Source: Clostridia bacterium
GTDB lineage: Bacteria > Bacillota_A > Clostridia > TANB77 > CAG-508
Assembly: GCA_022791475.1 (NCBI GenBank)
Contig: JAAVZD010000004.1
Coordinates: 124,001-188,000 of the forward strand
Direction of reading: 5' to 3'
Length of the DNA: 64,000 nucleotides
This document shows, one piece after another, positions 17,703-26,778 of the stretch. The position numbers were made by a program, and so were the translations under genes. The notes under the pieces are model-generated. The model saw nothing but the letters and a program-made list of their open reading frames with translations. It was not told the DNA's origin and searched no databases. Every line of letters starts with the position of its first letter. Position 1 is the first letter of the stretch.

Positions 17703-17737
17703 AAAAGTTTCTATATAAATTATATAGAAACTTTTTT
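17703..17737 (+). terminator. Rho-independent terminator
   Basis: AAAAGTTTCTATATA and TATATAGAAACTTTTTT arms, directly after the M23 gene. Confidence 0.85.
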
Positions 17738-17858
17738 GTATAGTAAGAAAGAATACTATTTTAAGCCGAATTATAAAGCAGATAAGATTGCTTAGTAGTA
17801 TGATGAGGAAATTTTCTTATTAAATTGTAAAAATTACTAATTAAATTTTATAAAAATA

Positions 17859-17906
17859 TTGACAGAAATTTTTTTTAGAGTTAATATATGAATAAATATT
17901 CATATA
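17859..17906 (+). promoter_or_regulatory. Promoter with ArsR-type operator
   Basis: TTGACA at 17859-17864 and TAATAT at 17882-17887, 17 apart. A perfect 10-2-10 palindrome (half-site TATATGAATA) covers 17885-17906, overlapping the -10 box. Size, AT-richness and place match operators of CadC/SmtB repressors, so the ArsR gene at 17938 probably represses its own operon until metal binds. Confidence 0.8.
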
Positions 17907-17937
17907 TTCATATATAATTAATAAGGAGAAGAAGTAA

Positions 17938-18306
17938 ATGGAAGAAAAAGATTTAGTTTGTAACGAAAAGTGTCCACATTACAATAAAATAAAAGAAGTA
18001 CAAAGTAAAGAGCCTTCTTTTGATGAAATAATAGAAATGGCAGATATATTTAAACTATTTGCAGATAGTTCTAGGTTAAAAATAATATGTAGTATATTAA
18101 ATAATGAGTTATGTGTATGTGATTTATGCGAACTTTTAGGGCTTACACAATCAAATGTATCACACCAATTACAACTGCTTAGAACATCAAAATTAGTAAA
18201 ATATAGAAAAGAAGGAAAACAAGTATATTATAGTCTCCAAGATGAACATATAGAAAAAATAATAACGATGATCTTAGAGCACATAAGAGAAGAAAAGAAG
18301 ATTTAA
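17938..18306 (+). CDS. ArsR/SmtB-family metal-responsive repressor
   Basis: A 122-residue winged-helix repressor. The N-terminal CNEKCPH and the recognition-helix motif ELCVCDLCE (about 59-67) give cysteine ligands like the alpha-3N and alpha-3 sites of CadC and ArsR proteins. LTQSNVSHQLQLLRTSKLV is the DNA-reading helix. It stands 21 bases before the metal ATPase gene in the same operon behind a palindromic operator. Likely inducer Cd, Pb or Zn, inferred from the partner. Confidence 0.9.
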   Translation: MEEKDLVCNEKCPHYNKIKEVQSKEPSFDEIIEMADIFKLFADSSRLKIICSILNNELCVCDLCELLGLTQSNVSHQLQLLRTSKLVKYRKEGKQVYYSLQDEHIEKIITMILEHIREEKKI

Positions 18307-18327
18307 TTATAAAAGGAGGTAATTAGA

Positions 18328-20207
18328 ATGAGTAATCATACTTGTAATCATTGTCACCACTGTAACACAAAGGAAAGTGAAACAAGAGAAAAGTTAAATA
18401 AAAAAGATATAATTTTATACATTGTTTCAATTATAATATTTGTACTAACATTTATACCAATACTAGAAAATTATAAAATTTTGGGCTATTTACTAGTAAT
18501 AATATTATCAGGTTATGAACTAATAATAGAAGGAATTAAAAACATTTTCAAACTAAACTTTGAAGAAGATACCCTAATGACAATAGCAGTAATTGCAGCA
18601 TTTTGCCTAGGCGAATTTCCAGAAAGTTGTATGGTTGTATTATTGTTTAGGTTAGGCGAATTCTTAGAAGAAAAGGCAGTAGAAAAATCAAATAAAAGTA
18701 TAAAAAATATAGTAGAAATAAAAGCAAAAACAGCAAATATAATAGATGAAAAAGAAAACATAAAAGTTGTAAATGTAGAAGAAGTAAAAATAGGTGAAAA
18801 AATAATAATAAAACCAGGCGAAATAGTTCCACTTGACTGTAAAATTTTAAAAGGTACAGCAAACCTTGATATGTCAAGCCTAACAGGTGAGAGCATGCCA
18901 GTAGCAGTAAAAGAAAATGAGGAAATATTATCTGGAAGCATAAATTTAAACCGGAAGTTTAATATGCGAAGTACAAAAAGACTATAAAAACTCAGCCACG
19001 ACCCAAATAGTAGACTTAGTATATGAAGCAACAAACAATAAAGGAGAGACAGAAAGCTTTATAACAAAATTTTCAAAAATATATACACCGATTGTAATTA
19101 TTCTAGCAATAATTATGGCAGTATGTATGCCACTAATATTAAAACAAGAATTTAAAACTTGGATAATGAGGTCACTAGTATTCTTAGTAGCATCATGCCC
19201 ATGTAGTATAGTAATATCAGTACCCTTAGCATTCTTTTCATGCATAGGAAAAGTTTCAAAAAAAGGAATGATAATAAAGGGAAGCAAACATATTGAAAAT
19301 TTGTCAAAGGCAAAATATGTAGCATTTGACAAAACAGGTACAATAACAACAGGGAAAATGCAAATAGATAAATTAGATTTAAGTGGAAATATGGAGGAAA
19401 CACAAGCACTGCAATATATGTATGCATTAGAAAAGAATTCAAATCACCCAATATCTACAGCAATTAAACAAAAAGTGGAAAGCAAAGGTTTAGAAACACA
19501 AATAATTGCAAATCAATATGAAGAAATTGCAGGATATGGTGTTAAAGGAAAAATAGAAGGAAAAGAAGTATTATTTGGAAATGCAAAATTGCTAGAAAAA
19601 AATAATATAAAAGAAGAGATTAACAAAAATGCAAATTATCTAATAGTAGATGGAATATTAGAAGCTATTATAACTTTTAAAGAAGAAATAAGAGAGAGCA
19701 GTTTTGGAATATCAGAAAAATTAAATAAAATAGGTATTAATGAAACAGTAATGCTTACAGGAGATAACATCGAAAGTGCCAATAAAATAGCAAGCAAAGT
19801 AGGAATAAATAAGGTATTTGCAGGCTTACTACCAAAACAAAAATTAGAAAAGGTAAGAAAACTAAAAGAAAATGGAAAAGTAATATTTATAGGAGACGGA
19901 ATAAATGATAGCCCAGTTTTAGCAGAATCAGACTTTGGAATAGCTATGGGAAATGCTTCAGAAATAGCAGAAAGTAGTGCAGACGCTCTACTAATATCAA
20001 ACAATATAGGAGGCTTACCAAATATAATAAAAACAGCAAAGAAAAATATGAGAATAATAAAATTCAACATAGCATTTTCACTAATAGTAAAAGCTATTGT
20101 TTTAACATTAGGAGTTATTCGGAATAGCACCAATATGGCTAGCAATAGTAGCAGATACAGGAGTAAGTTTACTAACAGTATTAAATAGTGTAAGAATATT
20201 AAAATAA
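18328..20207 (+). CDS. P1B-type heavy-metal ATPase with two CGG +1 frameshifts
   Basis: A Zn/Cd/Pb-exporting P-type ATPase. Read straight it breaks into pieces. Zero frame gives residues 1-208 to GSINLN, then CGG at 18952. Skipping C18952 gives Gly and continues GSLICEVQKDYKNSATTQ. At 20120 a second in-frame CGG after LGVI is skipped in the same way, giving GIAPIWLAIVADTGVSLL and the stop at 20205. The sum is 625 residues, normal for the family. Motifs: His/Cys-rich N-terminus (HTCNHCHHC), TGES, SCPCSIVISVP metal site, DKTGT phosphorylation site, HP, and GDGINDSP. The ArsR gene upstream fits metal detoxification. Two such sites in one gene make chance damage unlikely. Confidence 0.9.
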
Positions 20208-20230
20208 TCACATATTAGTATTAAAATTAT

Positions 20231-20263
20231 AATAAACACCTTGCCTTAAACAAGGTGTTTATT
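20231..20263 (+). terminator. Probable terminator
   Basis: AATAAACACCTTG and CAAGGTGTTTATT arms after the ATPase gene; only a short T-run follows. Confidence 0.7.
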
Positions 20264-20304
20264 ATATAATACAAGCATAATAAAAAAATTAAAGAGGTAA
20301 AAAA

Positions 20305-22029
20305 ATGAATTCAGAAAAAAGAAAAATTAGTATTAAATTTAATGTATTAGCAATTATTGCAATAATTATATTTTGTTTTGCACTATGTCCAAAAACATTG
20401 CAAAATGATACATTTTATACAATAAGAATAGGAGAACTAATACTAAATAATGGAATAGATATGCAGGATCATTTTTCATGGCATGAAAGTTTACCATACA
20501 CATATCCACACTGGGCCTATGATACAGGGATATATTTAATATATCATTTAGGAGAATTAACAGGTATTTCAGATGGGGGAATGTTATTTATATATGCATC
20601 TACAATAATACTTGCTTGCATACTAGGAATATTAATTTACTATATAAATAATAAGTTAACTAAAAATAAATTAGTATCTTTCTTTATAACAATGTTTGCT
20701 ATGTATTTATTAAAAGACTTCATTGCAGCAAGAGCGCAATTAGTAACATTTATATTATTTGCATTAACCATTCTATTTATAGAAAATTTCTTAGAAAGCA
20801 AAAAAAAGTGGTACTTGCTAGGGATAATATTAATTTCAATAGTAATTGCAAATGTGCATGTAGCAGTATGGCCATTTTTCTTCGTACTATTTTTACCATA
20901 TATAGCAGAATATGTAATTGCTTGGATTGCAGAGAAGAATGTAATACAAAGATTTAAAATATTTAATAAAAAAGATATAGTAAAAAATTTAGAAAAGAAG
21001 TTGTCTAAACAAACAGATGAATTAGAAAAAGAATTTCTAAAACAAAAATTAGAAAAGGCAAAAGAAAACCTAATATTAGAGCAAGAAAAACTTGAAATTA
21101 TAAAAGAAAAAGGAAAAAAATTACGTGAAAACCCATATAAAATAAAGGTAAGAAAAGAAAATGCAGTTTTATGGCTTATATTGGCTATGATAATATGTGT
21201 TTGTACAGGATTATTAACACCATTAGGGGACACCCCATACACATATTTAGTAAAAACAATGCAAGGAAATACAACAGCAAGCATTAGTGAACACTTACCA
21301 CTAACTTTATATAATGATAAGCATACAATGATAGTATTAGTAGTATTATTATTCATATTGATATTTACAGACACAAAAATAAAACTAAGAGATTTATTTA
21401 TGATAACTGGGCTAATATATTTATCATTCATGTCAAGAAGGCAAATTTCTTTACTAATATTAATAGGAGGATTTATATTCTCAAAATTATTAACATACTT
21501 AGTAGAAAAATATGACCAAGAAGGCTGTAGGAAATTTACAAAGTTCATGACCACAATAATAGGAAGAGTATGCACAATAGCAATAGTTATATTAGTAGCA
21601 TTTGCAATTTATAAACCAAAAATGAATAACAAATATATAAATACATCAAGCTATCCAGTAGAAGCTTCAACATGGATATTAGAAAATTTAGATGTACAAA
21701 ATATAAGATTATATAATGAATATAATTATGGAAGTTATTTACTATTTAGAGGAATACCAGTATTTATAGATTCAAGAGCAGATTTATATGCACCAGAATT
21801 TAATGGAACTAAAAATGAAGAAGGAAAATATGAAGGAAGAAATATCTTCTCAGATTATATAAATATATCATCAATAGGGACATACTATGAAACAAAATTT
21901 GAAGAATATGATATTACGCATGTAATAGTAGTAAAAAAAGCAAAATTAAATATGTTCTTATCAAGAAATTCAGATTATAAGGAACTATATTCAGATGATA
22001 ATTTTGTTATTTATGAAAGAAATGTGTAG
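20305..22029 (+). CDS. Polytopic membrane protein, GT-C glycosyltransferase-like
   Basis: 574 residues with about ten membrane spans. The pattern of multiple spans, an early acidic and aromatic extracellular loop (MQDHFSWHE, YPHWAYDTG) and a soluble C-terminal domain (ASTWILENL, YNEYNYGSYLLF, VFIDSRADLYAP) resembles lipid-linked sugar transferases of the GT-C fold. A predicted cytoplasmic coiled coil at about 220-275 (LEKKLSKQTDELEKEF) is unusual for that fold. Substrate unknown. Confidence 0.6.
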   Translation: MNSEKRKISIKFNVLAIIAIIIFCFALCPKTLQNDTFYTIRIGELILNNGIDMQDHFSWHESLPYTYPHWAYDTGIYLIYHLGELTGISDGGMLFIYASTIILACILGILIYYINNKLTKNKLVSFFITMFAMYLLKDFIAARAQLVTFILFALTILFIENFLESKKKWYLLGIILISIVIANVHVAVWPFFFVLFLPYIAEYVIAWIAEKNVIQRFKIFNKKDIVKNLEKKLSKQTDELEKEFLKQKLEKAKENLILEQEKLEIIKEKGKKLRENPYKIKVRKENAVLWLILAMIICVCTGLLTPLGDTPYTYLVKTMQGNTTASISEHLPLTLYNDKHTMIVLVVLLFILIFTDTKIKLRDLFMITGLIYLSFMSRRQISLLILIGGFIFSKLLTYLVEKYDQEGCRKFTKFMTTIIGRVCTIAIVILVAFAIYKPKMNNKYINTSSYPVEASTWILENLDVQNIRLYNEYNYGSYLLFRGIPVFIDSRADLYAPEFNGTKNEEGKYEGRNIFSDYINISSIGTYYETKFEEYDITHVIVVKKAKLNMFLSRNSDYKELYSDDNFVIYERNV

Positions 22030-22075
22030 GGACAGACTTGGTACTTAGACATACTTTGAAGAAATTATATAAATT

Positions 22076-22105
22076 AAGGGGCGATTAGTAATCGCCTGTA
22101 CTTCA
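22076..22105. repeat. Repeat family B fragment
   Basis: AGGGGCGATTAGTAATCGCCTGTA, a short palindromic version of the GTAGGGGCG-type intergenic repeat also at 23140 and 50076. Confidence 0.5.
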
Positions 22106-22142
22106 AAAAAGTTACTTAAATAAGTTTTAAAAGGAGCAGTAA

Positions 22143-23063
22143 ATGAAGAAAACATTAATTGTACAAAAAAGTGAAACTATGCGTTTAGATGCATATATAG
22201 TAGCTAATTTAGTGGAAATATCTAGAATGACAGTAAAAAGATTATTAGAAGAAGGTAAAATTTTAGTAAATGGAAAAGTACAAAAGGCATCTTATAAACC
22301 TTCGTTAAATGATAAAATTGAAATAGAAATAGAAGCACCAAAAGAAATAGAATTAAAAGCACAAGAAATACCAATAGAAATAATATATGAAGACAATGAC
22401 ATTATAGTAGTAAATAAACCAAAGGGATTAGTAGTACATCCTGCAAATGGAAATCCAGATGGAACATTAGTAAATGCAATAATGGCAATTTGCAAGGAAA
22501 GTCTTTCAGGGATAGGTGGAGAAATAAGACCAGGAATAGTACATAGATTAGATAAAGATACATCTGGTTTATTAATAGTTGCTAAAAATGATATAGCACA
22601 TATAAAGATGAGTGAACAAATAAAAAATAGAGAAGTAAAGAAAACATATATAGCACTAGTAAGAGGTATTGTCCCAGAAAATGAAGCCACAATAAAAATG
22701 CCAATAGGAAGAAGCACAAAAGACAGAAAGAAAATGGCAGTTACCAAAAATGGAAAAGAAGCAATAACACACTTCAGAGTATTAGGAAGATACACTACAA
22801 ATAATGGTTCATATACTCTACTAGAAATAAAAATAGACACAGGAAGAACACACCAAATAAGAGTACATATGGCGGAAATAGGCTACCCAGTAATAGGAGA
22901 TAGTGTATACTCAAATGGAAAAAACGAATTCAAGGTAGAAGGCCAATGCTTGCATGCAAAAGAACTACAATTCAAACACCCAATAACAGGCAAAGAAATG
23001 AGCCTAGAAGCACCACTGCCACAGTACTTCACGGAAATTTTAGAAGAGCTAAGTTCCCATTAG
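22143..23063 (+). CDS. rluD: RluD-family pseudouridine synthase
   Basis: A 306-residue rRNA pseudouridine synthase. The N-terminal S4 RNA-binding domain runs over about 14-60 (RLDAYIVANL...LVNGKVQKASYK). The catalytic motif HRLDKDTSGLLIVAKND (about 137-153) contains the essential Asp. RTHQIRVHMAEIGYPVIGD follows. Probably modifies 23S rRNA helix 69, though exact specificity among RluA/C/D types is not certain. The last codons and stop are formed by a REP-like repeat (TTCCCATTAG). Confidence 0.88.
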   Translation: MKKTLIVQKSETMRLDAYIVANLVEISRMTVKRLLEEGKILVNGKVQKASYKPSLNDKIEIEIEAPKEIELKAQEIPIEIIYEDNDIIVVNKPKGLVVHPANGNPDGTLVNAIMAICKESLSGIGGEIRPGIVHRLDKDTSGLLIVAKNDIAHIKMSEQIKNREVKKTYIALVRGIVPENEATIKMPIGRSTKDRKKMAVTKNGKEAITHFRVLGRYTTNNGSYTLLEIKIDTGRTHQIRVHMAEIGYPVIGDSVYSNGKNEFKVEGQCLHAKELQFKHPITGKEMSLEAPLPQYFTEILEELSSH

Positions 23064-23101
23064 GGACGTTTCCAAATGGGATATCTGTCACTTTTGGGAA
23101 C
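23053..23101 (+). repeat. REP-like repeat, full copy
   Basis: GTTCCCATTAGGGACGTTTCC...ATCTGTCACTTTTGGGAAC. It overlaps the end of the rluD coding region and provides its stop. Confidence 0.85.
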
Positions 23102-23139
23102 TGCATATAATAATACAAGAAAATGGGATATCCAAAGAA

Positions 23140-23249
23140 TTGTAGGGGTGACTATTAGTCGTCCATTCTTCAACGAAATTGCTTAAATAGAATATTAATT
23201 TTAGGGTAATTTCTTCGGAGGGCGGACGAGCTACTAGCTGCCCCTACAT
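23140..23249. repeat. Repeat family B, long inverted element
   Basis: TGTAGGGG at 23141 pairs with CCCCTACA at 23241-23248, and inside it CAACGAAATTGC faces GTAATTTCTTCGG. The same layout recurs at 50076-50185. No coding frame. Confidence 0.65.
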
Positions 23250-23281
23250 ATATTTAAAATATAAGATGAAAGGATAAAAAT

Positions 23282-23998
23282 ATGGAAAGTGAAATAAGAC
23301 TTCAAAAATATCTTGCAAATAACGGAATACTTTCAAGAAGAAAAGCAGAAGAGGCAATATTAGAAGGAAAAGTAAAAGTAGATGGAAAAATAGTTACAGA
23401 GCTTGGAACAAAAATAAATCCTACAATAAATAAAGTAGAATATGAAGGAAAGCTTGTAAAACCTGAAGAAGAAAAAGTATATGTGCTATTAAATAAGCCA
23501 ATAGGATATGTAACAACAGTAAAAGACCAATTTGATAGAGATATAGTTACAGATTTAATAAAAGGAGTAAAAGTAAAACTACTTCCAGTAGGAAGGCTTG
23601 ATATGTATACATCAGGAGCATTAATGCTAACAAATGATGGAGACTTTATATACAGAGTAACACATCCAAAACACGAAATAGAAAAAACATATAATGTAAC
23701 TTTAAGAGGAATAATAGAAAGCACCCAAATAGAAGAATTAGAAAAAGGTGTTAAAATAGAAGACTATATTACAAAACCTGCAAAAGTTAAAATATTAAAA
23801 ATCGATAATGAAAAAAATATTTCAAGAATTCAAATAACAATACATGAAGGAAAAAATAGACAAGTAAGAAAAATGTGTGAGGCAGTAGGTAAAAAAGTTT
23901 TAGCATTGCATAGAGCTAAAATAGGTTTTTTAGATGTTAAAGATTTGAAAATTGGCGAATGGAGATATTTAAATAAGAAAGAGATAGAAAAATTATAA
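23282..23998 (+). CDS. rluB: RsuA/RluB-family pseudouridine synthase
   Basis: 238 residues. An S4 domain at the N-terminus (RLQKYLANNGILSRRKAEE...GKVKVDG) and the catalytic VGRLDMYTSGALMLTNDGD near 102-120 with the conserved Asp. GKNRQVRKMCEAVG is the family C-terminal signature. Acts on rRNA in the cytoplasm. Assigned to RluB rather than RsuA by length and S4 sequence, not by certain specificity. Confidence 0.88.
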   Translation: MESEIRLQKYLANNGILSRRKAEEAILEGKVKVDGKIVTELGTKINPTINKVEYEGKLVKPEEEKVYVLLNKPIGYVTTVKDQFDRDIVTDLIKGVKVKLLPVGRLDMYTSGALMLTNDGDFIYRVTHPKHEIEKTYNVTLRGIIESTQIEELEKGVKIEDYITKPAKVKILKIDNEKNISRIQITIHEGKNRQVRKMCEAVGKKVLALHRAKIGFLDVKDLKIGEWRYLNKKEIEKL

Positions 23999-24028
23999 AA
24001 AATGAAGAATTTTGTCAAAACTTTTTGG

Positions 24029-24057
24029 TTGACATAGTAAATAAAAAATGATTTAAT
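24029..24057 (+). promoter_or_regulatory. Probable sigma-A promoter
   Basis: TTGACA at 24029-24034 and TTTAAT at 24052-24057, spacer 17, upstream of the coiled-coil gene at 24170. Confidence 0.6.
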
Positions 24058-24169
24058 ATGTATAGGGCAATTAGAGAGTTACAGAAGAAAAAAATACATG
24101 TACTAATAAATATAAATAATAAGAGGAAATAAAAGAAGTTGGAGAAAATAATATCGAAAGGAGAAATAA

Positions 24170-24571
24170 ATGGGCAACGAGGAAATATTAAAAGAACTTC
24201 TAAAATCTACAATAGAAATGCAAAGTTCTATGAAAGAAATGCAAAGTTCTATGAAAGAAATGCAAAGTTCCATGAAAGTAATGCAAAGTTCCATAAAAGT
24301 AATGCAAGCGGATGTGAAAGAAGTAAAAAATGATGTAGTAAAATTAAATAATAAGGTTACTAAATTAGAAGGGAAAGTAAATAATCTAGAGGAAAAAACA
24401 ACTAGAATAGACAAATCTGTAATGGTATTAGAACATGAATACACCAAAAAAATAGATGTAATTTATGAAAATACAGTATCTTTCATGAATGCAAATTATA
24501 AAAATAGAAATGATATAGAAAAGTTAGATAAAAGAGTAGAAAAATTAGAATGTACCATTCCTATTAACTAA
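24170..24571 (+). CDS. Coiled-coil protein with heptad tandem repeat
   Basis: 133 residues, almost wholly coiled coil. Four tandem 7-residue units (MQSSMKE type) at about 17-44, then long heptads (VKLNNKVTKLEGKVNNLEEK). No membrane span and no enzyme motif. AAAGGAG lies 7 bases before the ATG at 24170. The 21-base DNA repeats suggest repeat-number change by slippage. Function unknown; proteins of this kind with MKEM repeats occur in many Clostridia. Confidence 0.65.
   Translation: MGNEEILKELLKSTIEMQSSMKEMQSSMKEMQSSMKVMQSSIKVMQADVKEVKNDVVKLNNKVTKLEGKVNNLEEKTTRIDKSVMVLEHEYTKKIDVIYENTVSFMNANYKNRNDIEKLDKRVEKLECTIPIN
24218..24301 (+). repeat. 21-base tandem repeats within a coding region
   Basis: Four units based on ATGCAAAGTTCTATGAAAGAA with a few substitutions, in frame, each one coiled-coil heptad. 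Confidence 0.85.
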
Positions 24572-24577
24572 AAAGTC

Positions 24578-24613
24578 AAAAAGAAGCAATAATATAAATT
24601 GCTTCTTTTTTAT
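24578..24613 (+). terminator. Rho-independent terminator
   Basis: AAAGAAGCAAT and ATTGCTTCTTTTTT arms after the coiled-coil gene. Confidence 0.85.
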
Positions 24614-24759
24614 ATACTAGTAAATTTCTACTAGAAGGAGAAAATTTATTATTAAATAATTATTGAAAACCTTAATTTCCATTTGTTAAAAAAATTCAGG
24701 TTTGCTTTTTAGTGCATAAAAACAAGAAAATAAGAAACAATAAAATTAGGTGATTAAAT

Positions 24760-25008
24760 ATGAAAATATCTTGGATAAAATATGAAAAAGACAATAAAGA
24801 CTTTAAAATAGCAGAAAGATTAGGGATGGATGTATACAGAATAGAAACTCCAGAAGAAGTAGATAATAAAATGGAAGAGTTAGTAAAAAACAATTACAAA
24901 ACAATAGTGCTTTCAAATGAAGTAGCTGGTTTTTCAGAAGATATTATAAAAAAATATCAAAATAATAAAGATATAAATATAATTATAAGTCCCAGAAGAC
25001 AAGTATAA
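24760..25008 (+). CDS. Small alpha/beta protein of unknown function
   Basis: 82 residues (MKISWIKYEKDNKDF...), alternating beta and alpha as in a small Rossmann-like or receiver-like fold (YKTIVLSNEVAGFSEDIIKKY). No family named with confidence. It stands about 60 bases before the YyaC-like spore gene, so it may belong to the same operon. The ribosome binding site is weak (TTAGGTG). Confidence 0.6.
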   Translation: MKISWIKYEKDNKDFKIAERLGMDVYRIETPEEVDNKMEELVKNNYKTIVLSNEVAGFSEDIIKKYQNNKDINIIISPRRQV

Positions 25009-25064
25009 AAATGAAAAAATAGCATATTAATATACAAATATAAAATGGCAAAGGTGAGAAAGTA

Positions 25065-25619
25065 TTGTTAAATTATGAAAAAATAGAAAACATAGATATA
25101 AAAGAAAAGTTTATAAATGATTTTAGTTATGTATTTAATAAAGTAAAAAGTCAAAAAGAATACCCAGAAGTAACGTTTTTATGTGTTGGAACAGATAGAA
25201 TCACAGGAGACTGTTTTGGACCATTAGTAGGAAGCAAATTAATAGAATTATTAAAAGAATATAATTATTCGAATGTAAATATATATGGAACTTTAGAGCA
25301 AAATTTAAATTACGAAAATATAAATAGAATAATAAAACATATAAATAATCAATCAATAATAATAGTAATAGATGCAGCACTTTCAAAAAAAGAAAATATA
25401 GGAAAAATATTTGTACAAAAAGGTAAAACAATATTAGGAAAAAGTCTAGAAAGAGATAAAATAGAAATAGGAGATATAAGCATAAAATCAGTAGTAGCAA
25501 AAGACTATAAAATAGCAAAATGCAACTTTAAAGCCTTACAAAATATATCGCTAAATGTAGTAAATACATTAGCAAATATTGTGTCAGAAGGAATATTTGA
25601 GGTAATCAAAAAAATATAA
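25065..25619 (+). CDS. yyaC: YyaC-like spore protease family protein (DUF1256)
   Basis: 184 residues with the family signature FLCVGTDRITGDCFGPLVGSKL (about 44-65) and the IIIVIDAALSKKENIGKI segment. The GTDRxTGDxxGP motif is shared with the germination protease GPR and with YyaC, a forespore-expressed protein. TTG start at 25065 behind AAAGGTGAG. Supports an endospore former. Confidence 0.8.
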   Translation: MLNYEKIENIDIKEKFINDFSYVFNKVKSQKEYPEVTFLCVGTDRITGDCFGPLVGSKLIELLKEYNYSNVNIYGTLEQNLNYENINRIIKHINNQSIIIVIDAALSKKENIGKIFVQKGKTILGKSLERDKIEIGDISIKSVVAKDYKIAKCNFKALQNISLNVVNTLANIVSEGIFEVIKKI

Positions 25620-25683
25620 GTATAAACAAGAAAAAAGTGGAAAAAATCTATATAAATAGTTCACATACATAGGAGGAATTTAT

Positions 25684-26025
25684 ATGGATATACAAAATAT
25701 GAAAAATATGGTAGTGCTAAAAAACTTACCTTCAAATTTAATAGAAGAGGCATTTGTGGTACTAAAAGATAATGTAAAAGTACATAAAGAAGAATTAGCA
25801 GGAAATAAAAAAGAAGATAACAAGCCGAAAAGTAAAAATAGAGATTATGTTATAAAAGAAGCGGAAATGATTGTTAAAGATTATGTCTCAAAAATAGAAA
25901 ATAAACAAACAAAAGTAGCAAAAGAAAAGATAAAACTAGAAGAAAAATGTAAGAGACTAAAATATGCAACAATATTCTTCTCGATGTTCTCTTTCTTAGC
26001 AACAATTGCACTTTTAATAAGATAA
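25684..26025 (+). CDS. Small tail-anchored coiled-coil protein
   Basis: 113 residues. A lysine/glutamate-rich helical body, then a C-terminal membrane span (YATIFFSMFSFLATIALLI). Start preceded by AGGAGG. Family unknown; it could be part of the spore-gene transcript that begins at 24760. Confidence 0.6.
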   Translation: MDIQNMKNMVVLKNLPSNLIEEAFVVLKDNVKVHKEELAGNKKEDNKPKSKNRDYVIKEAEMIVKDYVSKIENKQTKVAKEKIKLEEKCKRLKYATIFFSMFSFLATIALLIR

Positions 26026-26038
26026 TCAACTAAGAGGA

Positions 26039-26076
26039 ACGGGGGAAAATCAAAAAAATTTTTGATTTTCCCCCGT
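26039..26076. terminator. Strong palindrome between convergent genes
   Basis: ACGGGGGAAAATCAAAAA with its near-perfect complement. Very stable hairpin between genes ending at 26025 and 26096; T-run only partial. Confidence 0.7.
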
Positions 26077-26095
26077 CCCTTTTAGTTATTGATAA

Positions 26096-26539
26096 TTATT
26101 TAATATAAGAGATTTTATAATATAACATCTTTTCACTTTCAAAGTTAGTTTCGTTTGAAGGATATGACTCACTAATTTTTACATTTACTTTATCGCCTAT
26201 ATTAATTTTGTTATAACTATCTTTGTCAATTTTAATTTCTGATTTCCCCTCCTCTGCATTTGCATAATTTACAACAATTATATATCTCTTTATACTGTTT
26301 GACTTTACTTGAGACATCTCTGTTGCTGGATTAAAAACCAAATCCGTTTCGATATCTTCTTTTTCATATTTTTCAATTACTGTTAAAGTTGAAGTATAAC
26401 TTTTAACTTCATTTTGTGGAATAAATATTAGCATCCCTATGAAAGGAGCTAGAAAAGAGATAGAAATAAGAGAATAAAATATAACAAATGTTAAATCAAT
26501 TTTATCTTTCTGTTTAGGCCAATATGTTGTTTCTTTCAT
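26096..26539 (-). CDS. Single-pass membrane protein of unknown function
   Basis: 147 residues. One membrane span at about 17-40 (FVIFYSLISISFLAPFIGMLIF), then an extracytoplasmic beta-rich domain (TLTVIEKYEKEDIET..., YIIVVNYANAEEGKSEIKID), broadly like DUF3592-type proteins. GGAGG precedes the start on the minus strand. Confidence 0.6.
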   Translation of the reverse strand: MKETTYWPKQKDKIDLTFVIFYSLISISFLAPFIGMLIFIPQNEVKSYTSTLTVIEKYEKEDIETDLVFNPATEMSQVKSNSIKRYIIVVNYANAEEGKSEIKIDKDSYNKINIGDKVNVKISESYPSNETNFESEKMLYYKISYIK

Positions 26540-26778
26540 ATTTTTTCCTCCTAATTATAGTTTGGATATCATTATTTACACTTAGTTACTTATTTTATTA
26601 TACACCTAAATCTACTTTATGTCAAATTTTAAATTACGTTTTTGGCTATGTTACTAAAAATTTAAGGAATATATATAAAAAATGGGCATATAAATTAACA
26701 AGTAAATTTGCAAAGGAAAAAAGAGGTGTTTTAATTGGAAAGAGTACTAAGCCCAGAAGAAAGAATAAGACGAGCTGA
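26524..26778 (+). CDS. Possible small membrane protein, doubtful
   Basis: An 84-codon frame with one hydrophobic stretch and a basic tail (NLRNIYKKWAYKLTSKFAKEK). Its composition is like native genes, but it lacks a ribosome binding site, starts inside the promoter region of the opposite gene and overlaps the next gene by 44 bases. It may be a remnant of a spore membrane protein. Low confidence. Confidence 0.25.
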   Translation: MLFLSYFFLLIIVWISLFTLSYLFYYTPKSTLCQILNYVFGYVTKNLRNIYKKWAYKLTSKFAKEKRGVLIGKSTKPRRKNKTS

